DNA of 64,000 bases from Anadara kagoshimensis (Eukaryota; Mollusca; Bivalvia; Arcoida; Arcidae), in contig CM037874.1 of assembly GCA_021292105.1 (NCBI GenBank), positions 30,184,300 through 30,248,299 of the forward strand. Reading direction: 5' to 3'. The notes under the pieces are model-generated. The model did no database searches. It had not been told where the DNA came from and saw only the letters and a list, made by a program, of their open reading frames with translations. The position numbers and the translations under genes are program-made. Shown here in pieces: positions 35,820 to 47,399 of this stretch (positions are counted from its first letter, which is position 1; every line of letters begins with the position of its first letter).

Positions 35820-37015
35820 ACGTATGTACAATGTATGAGTACATTGAAGGTCACGGCCATATTTGTTTTTATTGACGACAAATGAAGGCTCTTGGTTTTT
35901 TGCTTTTTTCGGATATTGACACCGCATGCACCAGGTATAATACTTTGTTAAAATAAATTACAATAATATTGTAATATTATGTCAAAATTTCAAAGAGAAA
36001 AGACCATGGTATAAAAAACGTACAAGTTTTAAAAATCGAGTCGAGTTTCATGCTGAATAGGCTACAGTGATTTTTAAGAGAAATCAGGTGCCGTCAGAAA
36101 ATAGAGTTTTTTTGTAAGTATGCATGTCATCCAGGATTTTTTCATACATGCGTAATTTTAAGTTCATAACAAATATGCTGATAATGCGTTTACACCCATA
36201 AATGCAAATTTTACTGTTAAAATACGACACTGAATTTAGTGTACACTGAAGCTCGCGGCCATTTTTGTTTTTATTGACGACGAATGAAGGATCTTGGTTT
36301 TTTGCTTTTTTCAGATATCCACACCGTATGCACCAGGTATAATATTTTAAGAAAATAAATTTCACTGATATTGTAATATTATGTCCAAATTTCAAAGAAA
36401 AATACTCATGGTACAAAAAACGTACAAGTTTTAAAAATTGAGTCATGCTGATTAACAGTGATTTTCAAGAGAAACCAGGTGCCGTCAGAAAATCGCGAAT
36501 TTTTTGTTTGTATGCATGTCATCTGGGATTTTTTCATACTGTGAAATTTTAGGTTCATGACAAATCTGCTGATAATGCGTTTACACCCATAAATGCAAAT
36601 TTTAACTTTAAAATACGACACTGAATTTACTGTACACTAAAGCTCGCGGCCATTTTTGTTTTCATTGACGACGAATGGAGGCTCATGGTTTTTTGCTTTT
36701 TTCAGATATCTACACCTTATGCACCAGGTATAATATTTTAAGAAAATAAATTTCACTGATATTGTAATATTGTGTCCAAATTTCAAAGAGAAATATTCAT
36801 GGTACAAAAAACGTACAAGTTTTAAAAATCGAGTTGAATTTCGTGCTGATTTTCAAGAGAAATCGGGTGCCGTCAGAAAATCGCGAATTTTTTTATAAGT
36901 ATGATATGTTATCTAAGATTTTATAATACATACGAAATTTTAAGTTTATCATACATGTGCTTATATTGCGTTTTCACCCAAACATGCAAATTTTACCGTT
37001 AAAATACGAAACTGA
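35820..37015 (+). repeat. ~391-402-bp tandem repeat, three units
   Basis: CTCGCGGCCATTTTTGTTTT (or its variant) occurs at about 35850, 36252 and 36643. Within each unit the order is ATTGACGAC, TTTTTTGCTTTTTTC, TGCACCAGGTATAATA, CAAAAAACGTACAAG, GGTGCCGTCAGAAAAT and TAATGCGTTTACACCC. A more diverged partial relative occurs around 32520-32960. Short minus-strand frames inside are incidental. Confidence 0.88.
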
Positions 37016-37136
37016 ATGTGACCGATTGTTTTCCGGTTTCGGACACTTGACAAAAAATAATCCCGTTTTTTCGACCGCGGAAGGTTTCAAAAAACAAAAC
37101 CGAAACACAATTTGCTCTTGGCGTTTCCCCTGTACA

Positions 37137-37951
37137 GTCACATTTGAAATAACAAAGCTGGTCGAATCTTGATAACGTGGAAATTTAATAAACGCATAAA
37201 TTACAAGTAAACTGTTTTGATTGAGATGAAATGTGTGTACCAGGCGTGATGGTTCATATTCTAAGGCTACCAACGATCCAAGTTAAGATTATAAAAACAA
37301 AGTTTCAATATTACTTGATTAGGCTAATCGGCTGTACATAGTTCAGCAGTTTTCAAACCAAACAATATTCACCTCAATTCAAATAGAACAATATTGTGTG
37401 ATCGTGCACATTTTTTGACTTGTATTTTGGATTATTAGTAGCTTTTGAATATAAATATCACGCTTGGTACAAGAAAAATAAAACGTCAACCTAAATTGTC
37501 AAGTTTTCAAAAAAAAAACCTCTCGTATTTCTTTAACAAACGCTGTCCCTGCCCTTTGCACTGCTCTGTGGCCATGAATATATAAATATCTTTTCATTTT
37601 TGTGTAGTTATTTTAATAATTGTACCCACTCTTTCATTTAGTTCAACCAAATGGTTTTCACTTGAATTTCCCTACTTACATCGATGACCCTTAAGCGAGC
37701 TGGATTTTATATTAGAAATCAATAATTTTTTTTGATATAGCTGAAATGGGCTTTATCTTAAATTTTACAACACCAAATTTACGCTCAAATATAGTATGCT
37801 GCATTTCCGTCAAATTTTACCCAGTTTATCCTTTGTTAGGGCAGTGTTTACATTTTATGGAACGAAATGTTACATTATAGCCACGCCCTTTGTAGTAAAA
37901 TATTGTCTTATGCATTTAAGGAGCATTTAGGTCCAAAAAATGAAACAGGTC
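37137..37951. other. No recognisable gene
   Basis: Non-coding DNA between the tandem repeats and the foldback element. Confidence 0.45.
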
Positions 37952-38967
37952 TACGAAAGCCTATTAAGCTCATGAATATAAAAAATTGAAAGGCGTAGTA
38001 ACGCGAAATAAAGGCGTTATAATGCGAAAAAAGGCGTATTAACGAGAAATAAAGGCGTAAAAACGCGAATTGAAAGGCATTTTAACGCATAACGCCTTTT
38101 AAAAAGGCGTAATAACGCGAAATAAAGGCGTTGTTTATTAAAAGGCGTAGGAACGCGAATTGAAAGGCGTTATAACGCGAAATAAAGGTTTGTTAACGCA
38201 AAGTTAAGATGCCTTCCATAGTGATGTGGAGGTCCTGGGGTTTAATCTCTAACCCCCCCCCCTACTTTACATACATATTAAAAGTGTGTGTGTGTGTGTG
38301 TGTGTGTTTCTTGCACAACTTTATATAATGTAATAAGCTGTTTTATATATATTTATTTTATGAAAATTAAAAAACTGCACATCATCCGATCCTGTGCTAA
38401 AATGAACATACAATTTCAGTAAATTGTTTTCAATGTTAAAGTGTTGTATTTTTCATAAAGAGTATCATTTTATATATGGGTATGGAAATCTTTTAAGTAA
38501 TCTGAAATATAAACATTGATAAACATTGGCAATGTACAAATGGCTTGTTATTAAAACGTTTCTGTTCAATTGTCAATTGCTAACTTTTAACAATGATTAA
38601 ATGACATTTGTGACATCTTAGTATGAATAGATCTGCAGTTGCCCTAAGCTATTTAAACTAAAACCAATCTGTTTGTGGTCAGGGTTGTTAACATTCTCCA
38701 GGCAAGTGACTGCTCTATATATAGACAAAAAGGCATTATAACACCTTTCAAGGAAGTGACTGCTCTATATATCCTTTCACTTCGCGTTATGCCTTTCAAT
38801 TCGCGTTATAACGCCTTTATAAAGGCATTATAATTATAACGCCTTTATTACGCGTTATAACGCCTTTCAATACGCGTTATTATGCCTTTCTAAAGGCGGT
38901 ATAACGCCTTTATTTCGCGTTATTACGCCTTTAATTTTTTTATTCATGAGATTAATAGGCTTTCGTA
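37952..38967. mobile_element. Foldback-type element with long arms of palindromic sub-repeats
   Basis: The left arm (37952 to about 38211) opens TACGAAAGCCTATTAAGCTC and continues with repeated GGCGTNNTAACGCGAAATAA units. The right arm (about 38728-38967) is its inverse and ends GAGATTAATAGGCTTTCGTA. The unit core GCGTTATAACGC is itself palindromic, so each arm can fold locally as well as with its partner. The spacer holds a run of ten C (38253-38262), a (GT)n tract (38284-38307) and AT-rich DNA. There is no coding capacity. The layout fits foldback transposons (long inverted arms of short repeats). Confidence 0.82.
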
Positions 38968-39798
38968 CAATTCGACCCCCTTTTCATCAAATTAAATTAT
39001 TATTTAAATATTTTATTACTATTTCATTTTACTTAGTGGTTTCATGTTATTTTTATCACATTGTATATAGATGCAATAATAATCGAAGGCATGTACAAAT
39101 TAAAGATACCACGTTGAATTTAATCGCATTTATATAAATATTTGAAATTGTTTGGATAGATTCAAGATCATTGAAAAAAGGAATTATCAGGGCATCTAGA
39201 TTTTGTCACAGGTACTTGGGGACAGGAATTTATTTATTATTTAATATATTTAAGTATGTTTTATCTATCGGGATATGAATTATGTGTAAGAATTCAATAA
39301 AACTCGTTTTTAAAAAAATCCCCTTACGACTGGTATATAAAAAAGACAAGGTGAGTACTTCTCGGTGAAATCTGAAGGTACCGTCCGGGGAAATCCCTGT
39401 GAATTGTGTTTCAAAAATGACTTGCCTTTAATACTAACGTCATATTTCAGCTACAAACATATTTTTCTTCCAAATAAATCATATCTCGTCATATCAATAT
39501 CCACATAAACAATAAATAAATCACACAAATCCAACAACAATGTCATTATTTTCCACCTTGTCTAACTTCGATCAAAGGAAGTTGGGAAATTAACGCCGCC
39601 TATCGGAAACCGTTTACACGTAGAGATGTTCCGAATGTGTATCACAATACGAACAAGTACGAAAAATCTGATTTAACTTGTTGGCGGTATTTATGAATTG
39701 GAAAAAAACGGACAATGTCGAAATCAAACGGAGATCTTATCGTGTCATGGTTAATCAAACATTTAGTTAACTCCAGCGGCGATAAATTTGTTGATCAA
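38968..39798. other. No recognisable gene
   Basis: AT-rich non-coding DNA leading to the 3' end of the next LINE. Confidence 0.45.
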
Positions 39799-39799
39799 G

Positions 39800-41544
39800 G
39801 TTGTTGGTACTACACAAAGATTGTATAAAATTATTAAAATTTCCAGAACATTTCAAAACCCTTGATATGCAAGAGATTTTTAAAGCTTTGAGTTTGGATT
39901 CCATATCAATCATTCCAATACCTCCTTCTTTTTTCGTACCTATCAGTGTGTTTCTTTTTATTCGATCTTTTTTCTCCCATAAAAAAGCAAAAATAACTTT
40001 ATTTATTTGATTTATAGCTTCTTCATTAGGATATGGTAGTAATGTCGAGACATATACAAGTTTAGATAAACCAAGAGTATTTATTATATTGCATTTTCCA
40101 AAGATAGTTAACTTTCTTTTTTTCCAAGAATTAAAAGTAATTTGTAGTTCGTTAGTTTTATTTTGCCAATTTTTTTACGAAACACTCATTTTTGTCATAA
40201 CCTAAATACACACCAAGACATTTTACCGATTTTTTATTGATAGAAACACCATGTAGATTAGCAGCAATTAAAGTTTTAGCGGTTCAAGTAAAATGCATTC
40301 ATTTTATCTATATTTAGCTTAGTGCCAGCATATTTACTCAATTCATCAATGATATATAGTGCTCTCCCCATATTTTGATCATCTGCTAAGGGAAGTGTGC
40401 AGTCATCAGCATGCATAGTATTTCTAATATCTTTTAACATATAACTTGTTTTAAAACCAGTGATATCTTTATCAACCCTTATTCTTGAAGCTAAAATTTC
40501 CATAACTAAGATACACAGGAATAATGAAATTGGACAGCCTTTGCGAATGCTACGTTCGATGTCACAATTTTTAGAAATCCAACCATTATTCTTCATTCTA
40601 AATATTGGACTATTATATAAGATTTTCACCCATTTAATAAAGTTTTCACCAAAGTAAAATTTCTCAAGAGTCTTAAATAAGAAGTCATAGTTAACAGAAT
40701 CAAAGGCTTTCTTGAAATCTACAAAAAGTAAAACTCCTTCCTGGTCATTATCTTCACAAAAATCAAAAATATCTAAGATCATTCTGGCGTTAATTCTTAT
40801 AAATCTGCCTTTTACATAAGCTGAATGATCAGGATGAACCAGCTTATCAATTACTCTTTGAAGTCGCTGTGCCAAAACGAAAGCTAAAATTTTATAGTCT
40901 GAATTAGTAAGGCTTATTGGTCTATAATTGTCTAAACAACATGCATCCCCCTTTTTAAAAAGTAATGATATAATAGAAATATTTTGTGAAAAAGGTAGCT
41001 TCACAGTTTCAAATGATTCTAAAAGAGCATCGTAAAATAAAAATTTAATAGATTTCCAAAGTTTTATAAAATTCAATAGGTAGCCCATCTGAGCCAGGGA
41101 ATGTATTTTCAGGCTATTTACAGCTAATTCACATTCTTCTAAGGTAGGGAATTCATCACAAATTTGTTTTTCCTTACCATTTAATACATATTCTACATTA
41201 GTATTTACAACATAATTACTAACATCATTACTATCTATGTTTGAACATTTATATAAATTTTCATAATAACTACATAATTCATGCATCACTTCTGTATTAC
41301 TTGCGATTTTCCCATTTGAGATTATTTTTCTTATAACATTAGAGTTTTGACAATATTTTTCTAAACCTAAAACTATATATGAAGTATTCTTTTCCCCTTC
41401 TACCCACTTTGCTTTGGACCTTATATGTGCACCCTTGGCTTTATTATCAAAAATAAGACTTAGTTCATTTTCCAAATTTCGTTTCCTATTCATATCGATA
41501 TCCAGAGTTTTTATTTTCAATTTCAGAGATTTCTTGTTCAATAT
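39800..41544 (-). mobile_element. Tx1/L1-like LINE fragment
   Basis: A minus-strand LINE body, 5'-truncated or interrupted at about 41544 where the Helitron-like element begins. It covers RT plus the downstream region. After the RT frame ends at 40276, another frame resumes toward 39800 with KRNTLIGTKKEGGIGMIDM, which is typical after the thumb in L1-type ORF2. The 3' UTR and tail are not recognisable. Confidence 0.8.
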
Positions 41545-41577
41545 TTTTAGCGTACCTGAGCTATTGCAATCTATCAC
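40276..41577 (-). CDS. LINE reverse transcriptase (433-codon uninterrupted frame, partial ORF2)
   Basis: This is the longest clean coding stretch in the window. It covers the linker before RT (RSKAKWVEGEKNTSYI, about residues 53-68) and the RT itself. RT motifs are NYRPISLTNSDYKILA, YVKGRFI, LLFVDFKKAFDSVNYDF, RKGCPISLFLCIL (where Leu and Phe replace the usual Pro-Leu) and the catalytic box MHADDCTLPLAD. The aspartates needed for polymerisation are present. The first dozen codons, upstream of about 41544, come from the adjacent Helitron-like element rather than the LINE, so the ATG at 41577 is not the native start. Endonuclease and ORF1 are absent. Confidence 0.82.
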   Translation of the reverse strand: MIDCNSSGTLKILNKKSLKLKIKTLDIDMNRKRNLENELSLIFDNKAKGAHIRSKAKWVEGEKNTSYIVLGLEKYCQNSNVIRKIISNGKIASNTEVMHELCSYYENLYKCSNIDSNDVSNYVVNTNVEYVLNGKEKQICDEFPTLEECELAVNSLKIHSLAQMGYLLNFIKLWKSIKFLFYDALLESFETVKLPFSQNISIISLLFKKGDACCLDNYRPISLTNSDYKILAFVLAQRLQRVIDKLVHPDHSAYVKGRFIRINARMILDIFDFCEDNDQEGVLLFVDFKKAFDSVNYDFLFKTLEKFYFGENFIKWVKILYNSPIFRMKNNGWISKNCDIERSIRKGCPISLFLCILVMEILASRIRVDKDITGFKTSYMLKDIRNTMHADDCTLPLADDQNMGRALYIIDELSKYAGTKLNIDKMNAFYLNR

Positions 41578-43930
41578 CGTCCGTCGTGCATCGTCCGTCG
41601 TGTGTAAACTTAGAATTTTAATCTTTTCCTCAAAAACTACTGGGGCAAATTTGATGAAACTTGGCGATTATTATGCCTGGGTAACAGCCTTTAAAAATTG
41701 TGTTCGCGGTTTGGCCACGCCCAACAAGATGGCCGCCATTACTAAAATAGCAAAAAGACAAAAAAATCTTCTTCTCTGAAACCAAAAGGTGCAGGCAAAT
41801 TTTGATTAGATATTTAGATTCAGCATACCTGGGAACATTAAAATTGTGTTTTTCATGAAAATTGAACGAAAAATAGGTAACGCATTTTTTGCGTAAAATT
41901 ATATTATTTTAAAAATGAGACATTTATTATAATAACTCCATAACGGCTGAAGATAATTTCATGGAGTTTTCACTGTTGATCTTGTCTTGCTATTTTCTTC
42001 CAAAAGATGTCAAGGTCATGGTGATAATGGCATGGAATTTTTTAGTTAATTATCTCGAAAACTATAAACTTTTTGTATAGACATGTATATTACAATATTG
42101 AAGGAATTGATTTAACGATCATTTTGATATATAGATAAAGGTCGGGTTCAAAGGTCAAGGTCACAGATACGAAAGAATACTGAAATGGATAATTATCTAA
42201 AAAACTATTAAGTTTTTTGTATAGACATGTATATTACAATATTGTAGGAATTGATTTACGATCATTTTATATCTAAAGGTCATGGGTTTAAAGGTCAAGG
42301 TCACATGCGAAAGTGTACCAAAATGGTTAATTATCTCGAAAACTATAAACTTTTATAAACATGTATATTTGAATACTGTAGGAATTGATTTAACGATCAT
42401 TTTGATATGTAGATTAAGGTCATGGATTCAAAAGTCAAGGTCACAGATGCAAATCAATACATAAATGGTTAATTATCTCGAAAACGTTTAACTTTTTGTA
42501 TAGACATGTATATTCGAATATTGTAGGTTTTGATTTAACGATCATTTTGATATATAAATTAATGTCATGGGTTCAAAGGTCGAAGGTCACAGATGCGAAA
42601 GAATACTGAAATAGTTAATTATCTAAAAAACTATAAGCTTTTTGTATAGACATGTTTATTACAATATTGTAGGAATTGATTTAACGATCAGTTTTATATA
42701 TAAAGATCATGGGTTTAAAGGTCAAGGTCACAGATGCGAAAGTGTACCAAAATGGTTAATTATCTCGAAAACTATAAACTTTTATAAACATGTATATTTG
42801 TATATCACAGATGCGAAAGAATACTGAAATAGTTAATTATCTAAAAAACTATAAGCTTTTTGTATAGACATGTTTATTACAATATTGTAGGAATTGATTT
42901 AATGATCATTTTTATATATAGATTAAGGTCACAGATGCGAAAGTGTACCAAAATGGTTAATTATGAAAACTATTAACTTTTTGTATAGACATGTATATTT
43001 AAATATTGTAGGTTTTGATTTAACGATCATTTTGATATATATTTTAATGTCATGGGTTTAAAGGTCAAGGTCACAGATATGAAAGAATACTGAAATGGTT
43101 AATTATCTTAAAACCTATAAGCTTTTTGTATAGACATGTATAATACAATATTGTAGTAATTGATTTACAATCATTTTGATATATAGATTCAGGTCATGGA
43201 TTCAAAGGTCAAGGTCACAGATGGGAAAGGAGACTGAAATGGTTCATTATCTTGAAAACTATTAACTTTTTGGACCCTATGGGAACAATATCAAAGGTCT
43301 TTTTCTCTAAAACCCTTTAACCAATGGGAACCAAACGTGGCCACAATAATCTTTGAATGGCCTCCTTTAACATTGGGGTTTTTTAGGGCCGCACCAAACC
43401 CAAGATGGCCGCCAGCGGAAAACATATTTTAACATTGGACCTTATGGAAAAATACGTTCAAAGATATTTTTCTCTGAAACTACTGAGTCACTAGAACCAA
43501 ACTCGGCCACAATAGTCATTGGGTCTTTACATTTGGTATTTTAAAATAACATCTGCATTTTAAAATCAACTCCTATGAAACCACTTGGCCAATTGCAACC
43601 AAACTTTGTGACAATAGTCCTTGTGTGGTCTACCTGAAATATTGTGCCTTATTGCTTTTGTCCTTGACCTTAATTTTATGGTCCATTGACCAATTTTGGA
43701 TAAGGAAAATTTCTCAGGTATTATACATGAAAAGTGGATGATACTTGGTATGTATTGTCTCAAAATTTTGAAATATGGTTTAGTTTTGAAAGGAAATAAT
43801 ATTGAAATGTTGTTATAGAGACAAATATTGTGTAATAAATTTCAAACATTTATTTAAACAGACAATCTGTTGATTTTCATTCTGCAACAACTCTACCTAG
43901 GCTAGCTATACAGGCTCCTGGGAGCCTCTA
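41545..43930 (-). mobile_element. Non-autonomous Helitron/Helentron-like element with tandem-repeat core (copy 2, inverted)
   Basis: Reverse orientation relative to the copy at 11180. At the right is the 5' hairpin GAGGCTCCCAGGAGCCTG. At the left is the 3' end AGCTCAGGTACGCTAA (minus strand). The core at about 42050-43265 has eight or nine ~145-bp monomers with AAAGGTCAAGGTCAC and TTTTTGTATAGACATGTATA. The flanks include blocks shared with copy 1, such as GCGTAACCTATTTTT. Like copy 1 it has no protein. It abuts the LINE at 41544. Confidence 0.62.
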
Positions 43931-44439
43931 TTTTCAAGTCTTGGTCAAACCCGACAGAGGTTCGAGCTACAGTATTTCTAAAATGTATATAAAAACTATA
44001 AGTTTCGGTCGAAAATAAGAAAATTTGTATGGAATTCGTAGTTTAATCATTTTGCTAATTCATTGGTTTAGGTGTTCACTAGTGTTTTTGGCATGGATAC
44101 GTTATATTTTAAAATAGCAAAGTAAATAATTTCCAGTTCCAATTAGCGCTTCTTAGCAAACATTTCACATTAAGATTTCCTAAAAATCTGGCAAATTTGA
44201 AATCTGAGTAATTTTGTAAGTTTTCAAAATATTAATGAATTTAAGACATTATTATTTTTATTTGGGACATCATAAAACAAAGCCAAAAGTTATCAGGCTT
44301 AAAGTCGAGGAAAATCTATATGAAGAGATGACTTATATAAAGAGATGACTGTGAAACTGGAGCCAGTATCAAATTCATTTGCGTCGGCTTATTTGAATGT
44401 ATGTCATTTCCAATTTTTCCTTTAACAGGAAGGACCGTT
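43931..44439. other. No recognisable gene
   Basis: Non-coding. It includes the TGTGAAACTGGAGC end fragment of the MITE type seen at 9723-9943. Confidence 0.4.
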
Positions 44440-44512
44440 AATCAAACCCGGGACATCTATCATCATTGGCAAATGGTTTGCCAACTAAACTAACCAGACC
44501 ACTGCATTATAA
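44440..44512 (-). repeat. Decayed tRNA-like sequence (SINE head)
   Basis: On the minus strand, GGTTAGTTTAGTTGGCAAAC resembles an A box and CCCGGGTTTGATTAAC a B box at suitable spacing. It has no proper acceptor stem, so it is a SINE relic and not a tRNA gene. Confidence 0.45.
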
Positions 44513-45663
44513 TCTTGTTATTTTATCTAGAATATGGGCGGGAGGCGGAAAATCTCACACCTAAATTCCCTCAGATGGAACTTTTTATGTCTCGCAATTA
44601 CCAGTCTGCTACTTTATGATAATTATTGCATTTTAAAGAAGTAAAATGCGAGGTCGGACCGGAAATCATAACCAGGAGCCCGAGCTCTATAAATTGCGTT
44701 CATGGTATTCAAGAATCACTTTTCAATTTGAACATGTATGTGTAACCCTAATTTTTGGTGGCGAACGATTTAAATGTCGATCTAATTTATGACCCCACAG
44801 CACGGACGTGAAAGAAGACATCCACATAAACATGCTTAGTACGTTGGGAACAGAATTTTACTTTTACCTCTAAGGTTAGGCCTACTCATCTTATGTTTAT
44901 TTTATGTTTTGAAAGATTTTAAAACTTTATTTCTAGAAAACTTAACCCGTGACATATAAGGAAAATTGCAGGCTACATTTTCCATATTCAGTTCCTGTTT
45001 CAGCACAGGGACTAGATCTAGTTCTAGAACTTTGTTTGACTAAACAAGTTTTCCGATTTCTTTCAAAGAAGATATGGTAGAATGTAGTGAAATGATAACG
45101 TACAAGTTATGACGTTTATTTCGCGTGGGTGTAATTTTAGCGCAGCAACAGAAAGTGTAATTACTTTTTTCGCGATGCAACTGAAACCGCGAGTTGTCTC
45201 CCTTTCAACACTAAACGTGTATATATGAACCCATGCAAATAGAATATTCCCGAACATTCAACCATGTAAATAATGCTCATGACTGAGTAAAGTTAATTAC
45301 CCATACTATGATTGAAAAAGAAAACACATTTATTGTGAACGCCTTCACAAGTGCCGGTATTGATAACTCTTAACTTGTTTTCATGCACGATTGATTTTGA
45401 ATATGGTCTAATAAGTGTAAGTGTAACGATGTACATAATACTAACAGTAAGCATTTGATTTCATGCGCCAATGACTATAAATAAACTGTCTAGTAAAAGT
45501 CTTACGTATGTATTTATGATCCAAAAGATTAAAATTGCATTCAATATTCTTAATTTTTAGATTATTTCTTAAGTGTTATTTGTTCACTTAATAAAGTCTG
45601 ATTATAAAATAAAATAAAAATAAAATCATGTTATTTTTTTGTTATTTAGTTATGTCCCTTTAA
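44513..45663. other. No recognisable gene
   Basis: Non-coding, AT-rich. Nothing beyond short random frames. Confidence 0.45.
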
Positions 45664-46495
45664 TTACACTCTTTCGAGAAAGTTTGTTTGATCCGAAATG
45701 TGACCAAAATCAATCAAAAGTATCCTCGACCGTCCGTAATTCGTAGTCCGTGACTCCATAATGCTTTTTGCGATGCGTTTAGCATCTACTGCCCTTTTAG
45801 TTTTCAGTATGTTTTCAGCAGATACAAGGTCACCACATCTGATTGCTTTGATATGTTGAAAGCCTTGTTCCACGGAATAATATGTTTGTCCAAAAGCTTT
45901 GATTTCACAGGCATAAAAGTTGGAGAGAATATTGTCTTTGCCGCAAAAAGACTCAACTGTATTTTGTTTGCCAGTGAAAAACTTACATTGAGTGTCTCCG
46001 GGATTATTTAAGTCCCTCCACTTTACATACTTTGCATCTTTCTCGTTCTCACACTTATTCGTAAAGTAGTCAGTCATGCAACATTTTTACACTTGGAGAT
46101 GCGTTTTTCACTAGGCTGTCCATAGTGAAATACTTGACATTTTAACCCGCGCAGTATGAATTTCGCGGTAAGAACCTCTCATTATCAAAAGGCTTAACAT
46201 ATATGAAACGATTCCCGTTTAAAACGTCTGTCATTTCGTTTCGGGATCTCGTATTTTCTCAAATTTCAGTTCGCTCTTAGCCTGAACATCAAATTTCTCT
46301 AACATGTTCATTATTGCAGAGTTATCTACCCATAAAGGTATACCTTTTAAAGTCACTTTTATCATGTGGAGATTCTAATCCTACTGAATATGGATTGCTC
46401 TCGAAAAATGGTATACTTTGCTCCCTAAATTGCAAACCTTCAGTTAATAGTTTTGAGGTAGATTTTCCACAAGTCTCTGTCTAACTGAATGCATG
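45664..46495 (-). pseudogene. LINE ORF1-like protein with zinc knuckles and a NADAR domain
   Basis: Read from about 46495 downwards. First comes an ORF1 N-terminal part (SKLLTEGLQFREQSIPFFES). An RRM-like stretch follows (VTLKGIPLWVDNSAI, LNGNRFIYVKPFDNERFLPR, then CQVFHYGQPSEKR). Then decayed zinc knuckles: a first with His changed to Tyr (near 46080-46040) and a second split by a frame change, CKVCKVEG. Last, from 46077, an open 137-codon frame with FCGKDNILSNFYACEI, YYSVEQGFQHIKAIRCGD and AKRIAKSI. These last motifs are the N-terminal half of NADAR (YbiA/DUF1768), a fold that cleaves N-glycosidic bonds, including ADP-ribose linked to guanine in some members. The C-terminal half is missing or unreadable after 45664. 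At least four one-base shifts are seen. The gene order is seen directly; the catalytic role is inferred. Confidence 0.75.
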
Positions 46496-47045
46496 TTATA
46501 TGATTACCTATTTGTTTACAAACAGTTTGCAACATTTTAAAATTAGAAATTTTGTCCGATTTAGCTTGCTAGATGTCACCATTACGCAGATATATCGGCT
46601 TAAGAAGGGAAGTATCCGTGAAAAATGGACAGTCATATAAACATATATAGGTAAGTATTTACAGGTGAAATGGCTATACACAGTTCTTAATATCAGCAAT
46701 CTTTACAACGATGAAAAGTACTCACATAAGTTCTCACAAAGAAAAATAGAAAAATCTAATTTTTTCCACTTAAACGAAGTTAAATTGTTTACATAATCCT
46801 GGATATGTTACCCGATAACCTGCAACAAGCCGTTAACAACTTCTCAAGATCAAAGATGAAATTCGTCAAAAATTCACCCATATACACGTCTTTCTCTATG
46901 GGACCCTTTCACGTGACCGTCTTCAGGAAATAGCTGAAATAACAAAAAATTTGAAATTCCATTTAAAAGAACATTTAGATGTAAATATATTTAAATCTTA
47001 TGTAACTTCTAACACTGCAGGTAATTTATATTTATTAACCAATCC
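46496..47045. other. No clear gene; possible LINE ORF1 remnant on the plus strand near its end
   Basis: 46500-46800 is non-coding. From about 46800 to 47020 scattered plus-strand codons look coding-like but no motif is clear. Confidence 0.35.
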
Positions 47046-47047
47046 TT

Positions 47048-47268
47048 TCAGTTTATATTGATTAAACATCACGATACCGATTCATTATTTAAAGGAAGAT
47101 TAAATCATATAACAATAGAAGTTGACAGTACATTACTGGATGTAATAAATGTGTATGCCTCCTATGTCCATAGAGACTGCAGAATATTTTAATAAATTAT
47201 TTACTTACATAAACGAAACCTTATCTGCCGATAAAAAAACTCATATTATTGGGAGACTTCCAATTTAG
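47048..47268 (+). pseudogene. LINE APE endonuclease fragment
   Basis: Two adjacent frames give GRLNHITIEVDSTLLDVINV and, after a one-base shift, METAEYFNKLF-like sequence ending in a decayed HIIGRLPI where LxGDFN is expected. This resembles the middle of an L1/Tx1 endonuclease. It is too short to place more exactly. Confidence 0.45.
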
Positions 47269-47399
47269 ATTTTCACTTATATCTTTATTTCATCGGTGTT
47301 GAGAAAGGAACGGGTAGATTTATCACTTATAAATATCGTTATTTCATTTATATCGATAAATTGTTATTAAATATTTTGTACTGATTTTGTTGATTTTTT

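Larger units (their letters stand above)
32304..37136. mobile_element. Candidate large TIR element with non-coding interior
   Basis: The left string TGTACCAGGGGAAACGCCAA (32304) is matched in inverse by TTGGCGTTTCCCCTGTACA near 37118-37136, with one extra base on the left. Both sides also carry TGGTACAAAAAACGTACAAG blocks (near 32700, 36010, 36408, 36800). No long open frame lies inside. It could be one 4.8-kb non-autonomous element or two related pieces. I did not find a clear target-site duplication. Confidence 0.4.

Noticed and set aside
36084..37273. Minus-strand frames of 71-120 codons
   Set aside because: They lie in the ~391-bp tandem repeats and recur with changed frames from unit to unit, so they are repeat by-products.
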